Part shown: positions 23,246 through 34,285 of the stretch, piece after piece | How positions within the stretch are numbered: the first letter of the stretch is position 1 | Layout: each line of letters starts with the position of its first letter | Source of the DNA: Isoetes taiwanensis | Lineage: Eukaryota; Streptophyta; Lycopodiopsida; Isoetales; Isoetaceae | Direction: 5' to 3' | Length of the DNA stretch: 64,000 bases | NCBI GenBank assembly: GCA_021234155.1 | Contig: JAJEKV010000006.1 | Span: 9,515,003 to 9,579,002, forward strand | The notes under the pieces: generated by a model | The model's database searches: none | What the model saw: the letters and a program-made list of their open reading frames with translations, nothing else | What the model was told of the DNA's origin: nothing | Program-made: the position numbers and the translations under genes

Positions 23246-24838
23246 TGTGACGCTCCGCATATTTATACGTATAGATATTAAAATATAAAGACACGCCACA
23301 ACAGACGATATGCCACCATGGGGTGTATGGACCTAAGGGTGGAACCTAGAACACAATAGTTTAGCTATGCTAAATTAATAAGAGCCTAAAACAATAGGAT
23401 AATTATAGCTTATTTAGTTAATTATTGGGCAAAGGGAGACGCCACCGGCCAAACTCGACACAAGTGGGGATACTGCTTCGGGCCATCAAGGGGAAACCCC
23501 AGGGTTACTCTGGCCCAAATTCACCCAGCCAGCCAGCTGAAGAACTAGGGAGCTATCACCAAATTGAGATGGAGACACCTAAGACAATCGGCCCAGCCAA
23601 AGCAAACTGCTAGTCCATAGATTTCATGATTATAGTCTAGCTGCCTCGGTGGGTGTGTCTTTTGGTGTTCTCTATGGATTACACTGTGAACTAACCTTGA
23701 TTGTTATGGTGAGTATTATTATCTCCGGTTCCTCGCCTCGATTCTCAGATTTACTTGGAATGGATGGATTCATAGTTCATTGCTTGATTAGACTCCGAGA
23801 TGGGGGATTACAGGGGGGGTAGAGACCTCCGAGCCCATGTATTGTAGTATGCCCCAGATAGAGCCCCCATTCCCATTATTTGCTCGGTGGCACAAGATCC
23901 CATCGAAATAAAGGGAATCTATGGCCTCGATTGAAGCACCGCATTGCAAGGAGCCGCGGGTGATGACGCAGTGGGGTGGGTCTCTCACCGGTTAAAGTGC
24001 TGCCACTGACTCTTCAGAGCTAGGCTTCAATAGCCGCCGCCGAACTAGGGGCCTGCATGGGTCCGACACTCCCTCACGCTGGTGATCATCCCTGCACTTT
24101 GTGTAGATTTTAGGGAGTAGGTAGGGTACCTGACGGGGTCGGCGATGTGGCACGATTCTAGCTCACCCATGGAATCAATGGGCGACTGAAAGGGACACTG
24201 ACCCCGACTGCCTCGGACCCGGGGAGATGTAACCGAGTAGTCCCGGCGGGTGATGCCTTGGGGATTGCGCCTCCTGAAGGCTGGCTAATGGCGCCATAGC
24301 TTTGATCACCATCCGCAGTGTACAATGGGGCGATGGAGGGACAACCCCAGTCGATGTTCTATGCCGCCAACGGCGTTAAGATTGGCACGGGCTGATCTCC
24401 GACCCAGCCGCCGGGCCGATCCCCACCGGAGTTTGAGCCGGGTAGAACCTTGGGTTTGGGGTGTTTTCCTTAGCATTAGATGTATCTTCTCTCGCTATCA
24501 TCGCTTGATGGATGTGCCACCGGTGGTGGTTATTTATGATATGATTATGTTGTATGCTAACTTGTATTCAAGCTTCCGCCATAGAGTCCCATTGAAGGCG
24601 CGTAATAATGACACCTCTGTCCTTCACCCGCATCTTTGTATAGATGGTCCGAAGTTAGACGGAGGGCCCTCGCCATGGCTAATTGATTGCCATGGGAGGG
24701 GAAGTCCTCAGATGTATACGCCCCGAAAGCGCCAGATATGTTCGTGGAGCCGCCACAAAGGTATCGAGCATGGTTTTGGGAAACCAAAGTACTGCAGATC
24801 GCCACATACTAACGCTGCTAGATCGTATAGTTAGTGAG
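23246..24838 (+). repeat. gypsy1 5' LTR
   Basis: Starts TGTGACGCTC at 23246 and aligns with 30750-32338 along its length. The right edge is estimated from the length of the related gypsy2 LTR (1594 bp) and is good to perhaps 20 bases. I see no obvious primer-binding site matching initiator tRNA-Met after it. Confidence 0.75.
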
Positions 24839-25362
24839 GAAAATTTGGAGTAGCCTTAGTTTTTGGTAGAAAAAGATAAAGTCTTAGAAAAGTTAGTTTG
24901 AGTCATCTATAAATCTTAGTTTTTTGGAAAAGTGCAAAGGCGAGAGAAAACCCTAACCCTAATCGAGGGCATGGGTTACCCGTGCCTTTACTTGCTTTCA
25001 CCCTAAGGTTCTGTGGTAGGGGCCTCCGCCTGAAACCTAAAAATTTGAAAAAAAAAAAAAAAACCTAACCCTAATCTTGCAAGTGCTTTGGTATCCGGTT
25101 TATAATTTTGCAAGTACCGGGCGAAATGGGTAGGGTCACTACAGACCCAATATTAAAGGGAAAAAAAATTAGGGGGTAAATTCAAAATTGTTAGGTTATA
25201 ACTTCTTTTCATTTCAACGCTTTTTTGGCCCTTTTCGCCTCCTCCCAGTCGCCATAGCCGACCCTCGACTTGTACCTTGTTTCTACCCTAAAACCCTAAC
25301 CATATTTCAATAGCGCACCACGCTTAATGCGCGCTTATCGAATCGGCCCCACACAGCCGGAT
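24839..25362 (+). other. gypsy1 5' leader
   Basis: Untranslated leader between the LTR and gag. It contains CCCTAACCCTAA-like motifs at about 24953-24962 and 25062-25072 and an A-run near 25050. The same leader recurs at 32339-32850. These telomere-like motifs are part of the element and not chromosome-end sequence. Confidence 0.6.
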
Positions 25363-26640
25363 ATGCCTATGGAGGATGATGCGGACCTAGTTCTTAGATA
25401 TGATTTTGATAATTATAAATCTTACACCTTGTATATTACCAAAGGCTTATACCTTCTTATGTATATATAGATTTGCACGTAATGCCCTTTTGGCATACCC
25501 TCCGTGATGCCGGCAGATTGACACCCGAGCAAGAGCCCTTTTGATGAAGAGGCAGCTTGGTAGAGCTGCAAACCTATGTTTTGAACACAAAACCTCCGCA
25601 GCTCACCCGAAAATGAAACCATGAAAGTTACCGCATTTATTATGGTCCAAGTCCAGGGCCAATGTGAATGTTGCCCACCGGAAGTCCCCACAAAGACCGT
25701 CCGGACCGCATTTAAGAAACACCATGCCAAGCGACGTGTGAGTTCTTTTTAGCTGAGTTATGTTCACACAGACCGACACCTCAATCTTCGTGAGTCATCC
25801 GCGGTCATCGTCACCATGCTAAGAAGGATAAGGAATACCGTGAAGACTGGTGGATACGGCCATTACAAGCATATGGAAGAACGTAAAGTTAGCACAGTTT
25901 GATAGCAAATCCAGGGAGGCCTTAATGCGAATCTTGGTTAGATCTAAATGAAAGAATTTGGAAAATCATGAAGGATACTGTAAAGGTCGCCACCACCAAC
26001 CTTACAGTGCCTAGATTTGGTGGAAAGGTTATGCCGTGGCCAAGCATTTGACAGAGCAAAAGTAAGTTTAAAAGTTTGCCAAGGCTTTTGTCGATTATGT
26101 GCCCCGTAGCGCATACGTAAGTGCCAACAGATACGCACTTTTTACGGTGTTGGAGCGTAGGTATGTCGTCGCTCAAGCCTATACCGACGCATTTACGCGC
26201 TTTGAGGTCAGATGTACCGTGTATGAATGAGAAGAGGGCGTTGAGGGCTATATTGAAGGGTTGGCCCCATCAATTAAAAGAATGGTTAAGGCCATAGACC
26301 CAAATCGGGCTGGTGTTTCGAGGCTAAGGCATTGAGCCTTAAGGAGGACATTCAAGAGCCAAGACGATCCCGCCCTTTATCCTCAAAGAAAAAATCGAAT
26401 GGCCGACAGGATAAGAAAGTCACCTTCAACGCGCCGCATAAGTCAATAATATGGGTAGCTCAATTCGACCTCTACACCTATTCCCAAAGAGGCTCGAACA
26501 ACAACGCAGATAAGGCATGTTACGTGTATGCAGCCGCACATGATGCAAAAACCGCCTTATGTCACACAAAACGCCACCGGGCTATGGGTCGACCCTCGAT
26601 TGGGACAATCTCGAGTCTACACCACTGCTGACGAGGAGGC
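25363..26640 (+). pseudogene. gypsy1 gag
   Basis: A start codon at 25363 opens MPMEDDADLVLRYDFDNY. The capsid region around 26060-26320 contains VEGYIEGL and a RAIDPN-like block in broken frames. The same block occurs in gypsy2 at about 56086. Near 26515-26560 a decayed zinc knuckle (CYV, then H, D, K and T residues) can be seen. There are many stops and frame shifts. Gag normally forms the virus-like particle that packages the RNA. Confidence 0.65.
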
Positions 26641-26689
26641 TCCCGAGTATATTCACCGCGGCCTCATATCTTCGCAATGATTGAGACCG

Positions 26690-27175
26690 CAATGCCGAAA
26701 AGTCACCGCCGCTATTTCTACTATAGGTCGTAGATAGTAAGCCCTTCATAATTTTATGGATACGTAGTACCCATAATTTTGCTTCCCTAGAATGGCCTGT
26801 ATTGCAGCTTGAGACTTTGAGATCCCGAATCGAAACCTCGTAAATCTTAGCCGGGTAAGATCAGACATACAAATGGCCGCCGATTAACCTCAACATGCAG
26901 CTGCCAGCACCAGCTTGCATTGGCGTACGAAGTTAATGGATATTGGCAAATACGATCCGATTGTTGGCATGGAATTCTTGGCATCCGCAAAAGCCAATAT
27001 AGACTGCGAGAAACGGAAGTGACCTTCAACGCAGCTAATGGAGCCCGAGTAACTATAAAAGGTGATCCATTAAACCCCATTATACAGTCTATGTCTATCA
27101 GGCACTTAGAGCAGGCTATACGCAAGGATAAGATACTTTGCGTCATCAGACTTGCCTCCATTGAGTCTGATGCTA
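26690..27175 (+). pseudogene. gypsy1 protease region
   Basis: Near 26740-26790 the active-site area reads as a decayed DTGSTHNF block; the Asp is lost (WIRSTHNFA). At about 26938-27170 the region continues with IGKYDPIVGMEFL and DCEKRKVTFN in one frame after shifts, parallel to gypsy2 (NIGKYDLIIGMEYL). An aspartic protease of this position cuts the polyprotein; this copy cannot be active. Confidence 0.6.
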
Positions 27176-27199
27176 AACTAAAGCAGTGTAATCGGCAGC

Positions 27200-27980
27200 A
27201 TTGCCAGAGAACATTGCCAATCTTCTCAGCGGATTTAAGGATCTTTTTCCAGATGAGATCCAAAAGCTTCCTCCTTTCAGAGGGGTGGAATGTGAGATAA
27301 CTTTGGAGCCGGGTACTAAGCTTTAATTTCAAGAAGGCAATCAGACGCATGAGTCCCCCCGAAGTTGGCGGAACTTAAGAAGCAACTCTAGGAGCTCTTG
27401 ACCCTAGGCTTCATTCGCCTAGTGTTTCCCTTTTGCCTTCCTATTCTATTTGTTAAAAAGAAGGATGGCTCCATGAGGATGTGCATTGATTATCGGCAAA
27501 TTCAACAAGCATACGATCAAGAATCGCTATGCTTTGCCTAGGGCGCACGATCTTGGGACCAATTACAAGGCCAAATACTTCTCAAAGATTGACTTACGCC
27601 CGGTATCATCGATACGAATTAAAGAGGAGGACATCCATAAATCTGCTTTTTGCACTAGATACGCATTATGAATTTATAGTCATGCCTTTTGGGTTAACTA
27701 ATGCCCCCACCACTTTTTATGCGATTGATGAATGATGTCTTCCCGAGAATACTTAGATGATTTTGTTGTTATTTTCTTTGACGACATTCTCATCTATAGT
27801 AAGACCCTTAAGGAGCATGAGAAACACCCTAGGATGGCCTTACGTAGTTGGCGACGCCATCAGCTCTATGCAAAGTTCTCTAAGTGTAAGTTTGCCACAC
27901 CAAAGGTGGATTATTTGGGGCATGTGATTTCAGCCGAGGGAATTGCTACAAATCCAAAGAAAGATAGAGGCGCTTAAGGA
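27200..27980 (+). pseudogene. gypsy1 reverse transcriptase
   Basis: Recognisable blocks in changing frames are MRMCIDY near 27474, YEFIVMPFGLTNAPTTF at about 27665-27720, and the catalytic VVIFFDDILIYSKT at about 27765-27810. VDYLGHVISAEGIATNPK follows at about 27907. The order and spacing are those of Ty3/gypsy RT, and the two aspartates of the active site are kept. Several frame shifts separate the blocks. Confidence 0.8.
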
Positions 27981-27999
27981 TTGGCCCATTCCGTAATGT

Positions 28000-28640
28000 T
28001 TCGAGGTCCGAGTTTTTGGGATTGGCAGATATTACCTAAGTTTGTCAAGGATTTTGCCAAGATTGCAGCCCCTCTCACCGACCTTTACAAAGCATGAGAA
28101 AGTCAAGGATTGATGGAACACCGGAAAGCAAAGGTCCAAGGAAGTTCTCGTAAGCTTAAGGATGCTTTGATCGCCGCCATTCAGCCCTCACGCTGTCGGA
28201 CCCGAAAAGGATAAGTTAGTAGCAACGGATGCTAGTAAAATTGCTACCGGCGGAGTCCTAATGCAAGAAGGGAGGGCTATTGCCTATGATTCAAGAAGAT
28301 GAATGAGACCAACAAATGATACCCTACCCATGATCGTGAATTATTAGCAGCTTGTCCCCGCTTATGATATGGAGACACTACCTTCTTGGTAGAAGATTCC
28401 AGCTAGATACGGATCACCAGAGCCTCCGCTATCTTTCTACCCAAATTAATCTCAATCTCCGCCGAGAAGATGGATGGAATTTCGAGGAGTATGATTTTGA
28501 GATTATGTACAAGCCCTGAAGCACAATGTAGTTGCGATGCATTGTCACGCCATCCCTTGGTAACCCAAACCCATTGTAACGCAATTTCCACGCCACCGGA
28601 GTTCGAAAACAGATAGAGCAGACTCTAGCCACGGATCCGC
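28000..28640 (+). pseudogene. gypsy1 RNase H
   Basis: Shows LVATDASKIATGGVLMQEGR at about 28215-28275, then AYDS, and [14 protein letters not shown] at about 28403-28440, then EEYDFEIMYKP near 28483-28515. These are the DAS and DTDHQSL blocks of gypsy RNase H. The domain is shifted at least three times. Confidence 0.75.
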
Positions 28641-29870
28641 AATTACGCGAAGTCCGGAACAGCTTTGGCCAAGGAGGCACGGACAGATAAGGAGCGGAAG
28701 CTTTCGCTCAGATAAGAAGGAGGGCAATTTGCTATATTATAAATATAAGTTGTGTGTACCGAGACTTCGTGGAGTACGTAAACCTTATTCTCCATGATAC
28801 ACACAACAGCCCGATAGCTGACATGCAGTGTTTCATGAAGACCTACTTTAAGATCCGGCCCAAATACTTTTGGCCATGTATGAAGAAGGACATTGCCAGT
28901 ACATTAGGCAAATGTCAAGTGTGTCAGCAAACAAAGGCCGAGCAATTAAAGAATTCCAGGAGAGTTGCAACCACTGGATGTGCCCAATGCCAAATGGGAA
29001 GTCATAACCATGGATTTCATTGTGGGCCTTCCATGTACTCCGTGGGTATGATGCCTTAATGGTAGTGGTCGATAAATTGTCGAAAATGGCTCATTTCTTG
29101 CCATGTCGCACCACGGATACAACCTTTGACACAGCTTGCAAAGGAGATCTTCGATACATGAGATGCCACGAGTCATAGTATCCGGCTGTGGTGCATTCTC
29201 GAAAGATTCCTTTGCCACCATCCGCACCAAGCTTGCTATGAGTATAGCATATCATCCTCGTGACGATGGCCGACAGAGGTGCACCAATCGCATTATAGAG
29301 GATATATCGCTAAGCTATGTGTGGAGTAAGCAATCTCAATGGGCTGACTATATTTATTTGGTCGAAGTTTGCCTATAATGAAAGATGAAACAGAGTCTTC
29401 TAGAATGTCTCCCTTCATGATAAATTATGGTTATCAATGCCTTACTCCGCACACATGGCATAATCCCATTTCTAAGGTGGAGGTTTCAAAGAACTCCTCT
29501 TGGAAATTCAAGCTTTGGTGGAAGAAGTTCGTGGGTTACTTATTGGTCGCACGCAATGCAGTAAGAGTGTGGTCGATAATGTGACCCCACGAAGTGTTTC
29601 AGGTGGGCGAAGCCGGGGCTTGGCTCAAGATTAAGATTAAGCAAGCCAAGCTTAAGATTGGTAACTGCAAGAAGCCGGCACCCGATGGGTTGGGCCGCTC
29701 AAGATCATTGAACGGTTGGAGAACAGGCATATCGGTTGATTTTGCCACCCCCGCTTGAAGATCCACAAGGTCTTTCATGTGAGTCTTCTGAAGCAACATA
29801 CCCAGATCCGTAGGGGATCTTGGATACACCCACCCTCCTTGAAATGACGTAAGAGCATCTAGAGATAGTG
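28640..29870 (+). pseudogene. gypsy1 integrase
   Basis: The zinc-binding HHCC domain is partly legible at 28796-28950 ([10 protein letters not shown], then [12 protein letters not shown]). The core follows at about 28990-29340 (ITMDFIVGLP-like, AYHP near 29248). The C-terminal part at about 29600-29830 reads HKVFHVSLLKQH near 29764. The frame breaks repeatedly. Integrase inserts the cDNA into chromosomes; here it is inactive. Confidence 0.75.
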
Positions 29871-29924
29871 CCTGAAGCTCTTCTTGATCGAGCCTATAAA
29901 CGTACTGTATGACTCAAATGCAAC

Positions 29925-30030
29925 AATATTTGGTCAAGTGGAAACACTTGCCAGTTGAGGATGCTACGTGGATGATGAAGATAGACCTTGAAAAGCACTA
30001 TCCGAATTTCATGCGGGAATCTCAAGGCCG
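29925..30030 (+). pseudogene. gypsy1 chromodomain
   Basis: QQYLVKWKHLPVEDATW followed by a DLEKHYPNF-like end. This is the chromodomain of chromoviruses, which steers integration toward particular chromatin. It is better kept than the rest of the polyprotein. Confidence 0.75.
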
Positions 30031-30039
30031 CATCATCAA

Positions 30040-30737
30040 CGATGTCATCAACCCCGCACCCGGCGGTAAGCTTTGAAGGCTTGGTTCGCACGACCATGCA
30101 AGAGGGCTATAGGGTAGATGCATCGTAAATAATACCGGTTACCGGCGATGAGATCACCTTGGTGTTCTCTAGGACGTGGTGTATTGTCAACGCTGGCATG
30201 ACCGCAAGGATTGCTTGCAAAGCATGTAGTTGATAGGCCGCTGCTCATCTCGGCTATAATGGGAACGTAGCCATTCCTTATGCCGCAATGAATTGTGAAA
30301 TATAGGCATGATAGGTTCCCTTGTAGATAGGTTTTTCTTTCACTTCCTTATAGGAGGTGGTCCCTTCAACCACAACTTAATTAATATGTATATATACCGA
30401 CGATTGACATATGCAGCCGCTGGAGCTGCACGCGGACTCCGCCCATGTATAGAGGGTTGCCGATGGCCCAAACTTCAAGGCTTCATGTTGCTTTCATGAA
30501 TTTGATGTTACTTGTGTGATGTTTGCTATTGACTTCGGCCCTTGAAACTTTTATTGTCATAATCATGTGAAATGCACGTTGGTGCTTAAACAAATATATG
30601 TTTTAAAACTTAATTTCTTTTTACCTTCGTGAATAAGAAATTATTCTCATATTTTTCTCGTAACTTACTTTATTTTATATTACTAAGATGTTAATCATGT
30701 TTTACCTAACCCCAATGCCGAGGACATCATTATTCCT
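30040..30737. other. gypsy1 3' untranslated region
   Basis: No coding resemblance. It includes a TCTCTAGGACGTGGTGTATTGT block that also occurs, diverged, in gypsy2 near 60212 (TCTCTAGGGCGGTGTAATGT), so it is conserved element sequence. Confidence 0.55.
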
Positions 30738-30749
30738 GGGAGGGGAGGA
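30738..30749 (+). promoter_or_regulatory. gypsy1 polypurine tract
   Basis: GGGAGGGGAGGA lies directly against the TGTGACGCTC start of the 3' LTR. This is the usual primer site for plus-strand DNA synthesis. Confidence 0.8.
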
Positions 30750-32338
30750 TGTGACGCTCGCATTTTTATATGGTATACATATAAATATAAAGACACGCCA
30801 ACCATGGGGTGTATGGACCTAAGGGGTGGAACCTAGAACACAATAGTTTAGCTATGCTAAATTAAACAATAGGATAATTAACCTAAATAGCTTATTTAGT
30901 TAATTATTGGGCAAAGGGAGTGCCACCGCCAAACCTCGATTGGCCAAGTGGGGATACCGCTCGGGCCATCAAAGGGGAAACCCTAGGTTACTCTTTGGCT
31001 TAAATTCGACCAAGAAGCCAGCAGCAAAACTGTGAGCTATCACCAAATTGAGATGGAGACACCCCAAGACAACGGTTCCAAAATTGAAGCCAATCTGCTA
31101 GTCCATAGATTACCTTCATGATTATAGTCCAGCTGCCTCTCGAGGTGTGTCTTTGGTGTTCTCTATGGATTACCAAAGAGGGAACTAACCCTTGATTGTT
31201 ATGGTGAGTATTATTATCTCCTCGGTTCTCACCGATTCTCAGATTTACTTGGAAATGGATGGATTCATAGTTCATTGCTTGATTAGACCTTGGAGATGGG
31301 GGATTACAGGGGGTAGAGACCTCTCGAGCCCATGTATTGTAGTATTCTCCTAGATAGAGCCCCCTGTGTTATTCCCATTATTTGGCGGCTTGTGCACAAG
31401 ATCCCACCGAAATGCGGGAATCTATGGCTCGATTGAAGCACCGCACAAGGAGCCGTGGGTGATGACGCGGGGGGTGGGGTCTCGCCCGAGCATAAAAGGC
31501 TACGGGACTCCTTCAGTGAGCTAGGTTTAATAGCCGCCGCTGAACTAGGTCGGTATGGGTCCGACACTCCCCTCGGTAAGCTGGTGTGATCATCCCGTAC
31601 TTTGTGTAGTTTTAGGGGAGTAGGTCGGTACGGATGCGGGTCGCTGATGGGCACGATTCTCTAGCTCACCCATGGAATCATCATGACTCGAAAGGGACAC
31701 TTCCCCCGACCGCCTTCATCGGACCCCGAGATGTAACCCCGGAGTAGTCCCGGCGGGTGATGCCTTGGGATTGCGCCTCCCAAGGCTACAATGGCGCCAT
31801 AGCTTGATTCACCATCCGCAAAGTGTGCAATGGGGGGCGGATGGAGGGACAACCCCAGCCGATGTTCTATGCCGCCCAACGCCATGTTAAGATTCGCCCT
31901 CGCCGATCTCCCCGGTGACCTAGCCACCGATCCCCACCGGAGTTTGAGCCGGGTAGAACCTGGGTTTGGGGTGTTTTCCTTAGCATTAGATGTATCTTCT
32001 CATATCATCAGTTGATGGATGTGCCACCCTTCTCGGGTGGTTATTTATGATATGATTATGTTGTATGCTAACTTGTATTCAAGCTTCCTTGCCATAGGAG
32101 TCCCATTGAAGGCGGTGAATGACACCTTCGCGTCCTTCACCCCGCATCTTTGTATAGATGGTCCGAAAGTTAGACTTAGGGCCCCGCCATGGCTAATTGA
32201 TTGCCATGGGAGGGGGAAGTCCCTCGTGATGTATACGCCCGAGCCAGATATGTTCGTGTGGAGCCACAAGCAGTATCGAGCTGGTTTTGGGAAACCAAAG
32301 TATCAAGATCGGCCACATACTAACGCTGCTAGATCGTT
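30750..32338 (+). repeat. gypsy1 3' LTR
   Basis: Aligns with 23246-24838. The right end is an estimate. It is followed by the same leader that follows the 5' LTR, so this LTR also served as the 5' LTR of a tandem second element. Confidence 0.75.
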
Positions 32339-33130
32339 AGTTAGTGAGGAAAATTTGGAGTAGCCTTAGTTTTTGGTAGTGTGGCGTATAAAGTCTTAGA
32401 AAGTTAGTTTGAGTCATCTATAAATCTTAGTTTTTTTTTGGAAAGTGCAAAGCTGGCTGAAAACCCTAACCCTAATCGGGCGGCATGGGTTACCCGTGGC
32501 GCTTTCGGCGCATTACCGGGCGAGGGTAGGGCCCGCCCGCAAAACCTAAAATTTGAAAAAAACCTAACCCTAATCGGGGCGCGTGGGTATCCGTCGGGCA
32601 CAGGGCGAGGTCGGGGTAGGGTCAGCCGCCAGACCTAATATTAAAGGGAAAAAAAAATTAAAATTCAAAATTAAGTTAGGTTATAACTTCTTTTCATTTC
32701 AACGTTTTTTGGCCCTTTTTCGCCCTCCTCCTCAGCCATAGCCGATTCTCGAATTTGTAATTTTGTTTCACCCTAAAACCCTAACCATACTTCGTAATAG
32801 CGCCACCGGTCCGCTTTTAATGCGCTTATCGACCGCCCACCGACCTCTGGATATGCCTATGGAGGATGATGCGGACCTAGTTCTTAGATATGATTTTGAT
32901 AATTATAAATCTTTACACCTTGTATATTACCAAAGGCTTTTATACCTTCTTATGTATATATAGATTGCGGTAATGTAATGCCTTTTGGCATACCCCTCCG
33001 TGATGCCGGCAGATTGACACCGGAGCAAGAGCTCCTTTGATGAAGAGGCAGTTGGTAGAGCTGCAAACCTATGTTTTGAACACAAACCCTCCGCAAGCAG
33101 TCGACCTGAAAAATGAACCGAAGTTACCGC
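32339..33130 (+). mobile_element. Second gypsy1 5' internal region, truncated
   Basis: Leader and gag start repeated after the 3' LTR: MPMEDDADLVLRYDFDNYKS at about 32852-32911, then LTPEQEL-like and LVELQTYVLNT blocks. It corresponds to 24839-25640 of the first copy. It ends abruptly at 33130 in sequence that also occurs in the LTR. Confidence 0.75.
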
Positions 33131-33587
33131 CATAGCTTGATCACCATCCGCAAAGTGTGCAATGTGAGGGGCGATGGAGTGGACAACCCTAGCCGATGTT
33201 CTATGCCGCCAACGCCATGCTAAGATTCGGCTGATCTCCCCGAGACCTAGTCACGTCCGATCCCCACTCGAGTCCGAGCCGATAGAACCTTGGGTTTGGG
33301 GTGTTTTCCTAGCATTAGATGCATCTTCTCCGCTATCATCGATGGATGTGCCACCCTTCGGTGGTTATTTATGATATGATTATGTTGTATGCTAATTCTT
33401 GTATTCACGCCCGCCGACATAGAGAGTCCCATTGAAGGCGTAATAATGACACCTCGGTCCTTCACCCGGCATCTTTCTATAGATGGTCCGAGTTAGACGG
33501 AGGGCCCCGCTCATGGCGAATTGATTGCCATGGGAGGGGAAGTCCCCGTGATGTATACGTCCGAGCCGATATGTTCGTGGAGCCACA
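33131..33587 (+). repeat. Partial third gypsy1 LTR
   Basis: Corresponds to bases 24297-24760 of the 5' LTR and 31798-32265 of the 3' LTR. It begins at CATAGCTTGATCACC and ends near GTTCGTGGAGCCAC. Neither LTR terminus is present. Confidence 0.8.
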
Positions 33588-34009
33588 TTGTATATGAAGG
33601 AAGGGAGGGAGACCACGATGCTTCGTGACTGAATAATTCCCAATTATTATTTCAACATGTGCATAGATTCCACCGCCTATGGTAGCTATGTTGTGATCGA
33701 AAGCACCAAAGAATGTTGACAATGGAGATCTAGAGGTAGGACCCCACCGAAGGTTATCGGGTCCTTATAACTAACTAGACCTATAGTCGATCACTGCGGT
33801 GGGTGAGTATGGGTCCTACATCACCTAGGTTGTGTGTGTCACCCCAATTCGCAACTGTGTCAGCCCTAGCTCATGTATGGGGATTCAAGTTGATATGGTC
33901 GTCGTGTTGCCATGATCCTAGCCTACCATAGAACCATTGTGCCTCAAAAAGGGATTTGTCGCTTTTCCTCATCGGACTAGGAGTCTCCATTGTGAAATGT
34001 AGTTGGCTT
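33588..34009. other. Unassigned spacer
   Basis: No gene seen. A TGTCACCCCA motif at about 33838 also occurs at 37012, on the other side of gypsy3, and could be an LTR edge. Confidence 0.4.
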
Positions 34010-34285
34010 ATGTAATGGATCACGATTATCCTCTCCAGATTTTAATCCCACTTGTGCATTTGTATTTGTTTTGTAGCTTGGATTTCTAATAAAGTTTAAT
34101 GTCTTTCAAAACAAAGGGGCTACTCCAATTGAAGCTCTAAATTAAGTTTTGAATGGACATAATAAAAGTAAAGAAAACATTTTTCATTGCACAGATCAAC
34201 AAGGTTCAAGTGTTATTTGATCAAATTCATGCATTAGGGGCTAGTGTTGGAGATTACTTTGTATGTTGCACAAGCTATTCTATTC
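34010..34285 (+). repeat. Dispersed ~275-bp repeat (inverted partner at 17745-18020)
   Basis: The inverted counterpart of the segment at 17745-18020. It lies next to the truncated 3' end of gypsy3 and may be part of that element's 3' UTR or LTR. Confidence 0.7.

Larger units (their letters stand above)
23246..32338 (+). mobile_element. Ty3/gypsy chromovirus gypsy1
   Basis: An LTR retrotransposon with gag, protease, RT, RNase H, integrase and chromodomain in the order expected for chromoviruses. Both LTRs start TGTGACGCTC (23246 and 30750) and are about 1.6 kb. A purine tract precedes the right LTR. The coding region is broken into dozens of pieces by stops and one-base shifts, so it is not autonomous as written. 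The right LTR is followed by a second copy of the 5' internal region, showing that a tandem partner once existed. The two LTRs differ by many small indels. Confidence 0.85.

Noticed and set aside
24950-25075. Telomere from CCCTAACCC motifs
   Set aside because: The motifs are few, irregular and repeated in the second gypsy1 leader at about 32460-32575, so they belong to the element.
27486-27735. Separate small genes in the gypsy1 RT region
   Set aside because: They are fragments of one RT whose frame is broken; the motifs run in order across them.
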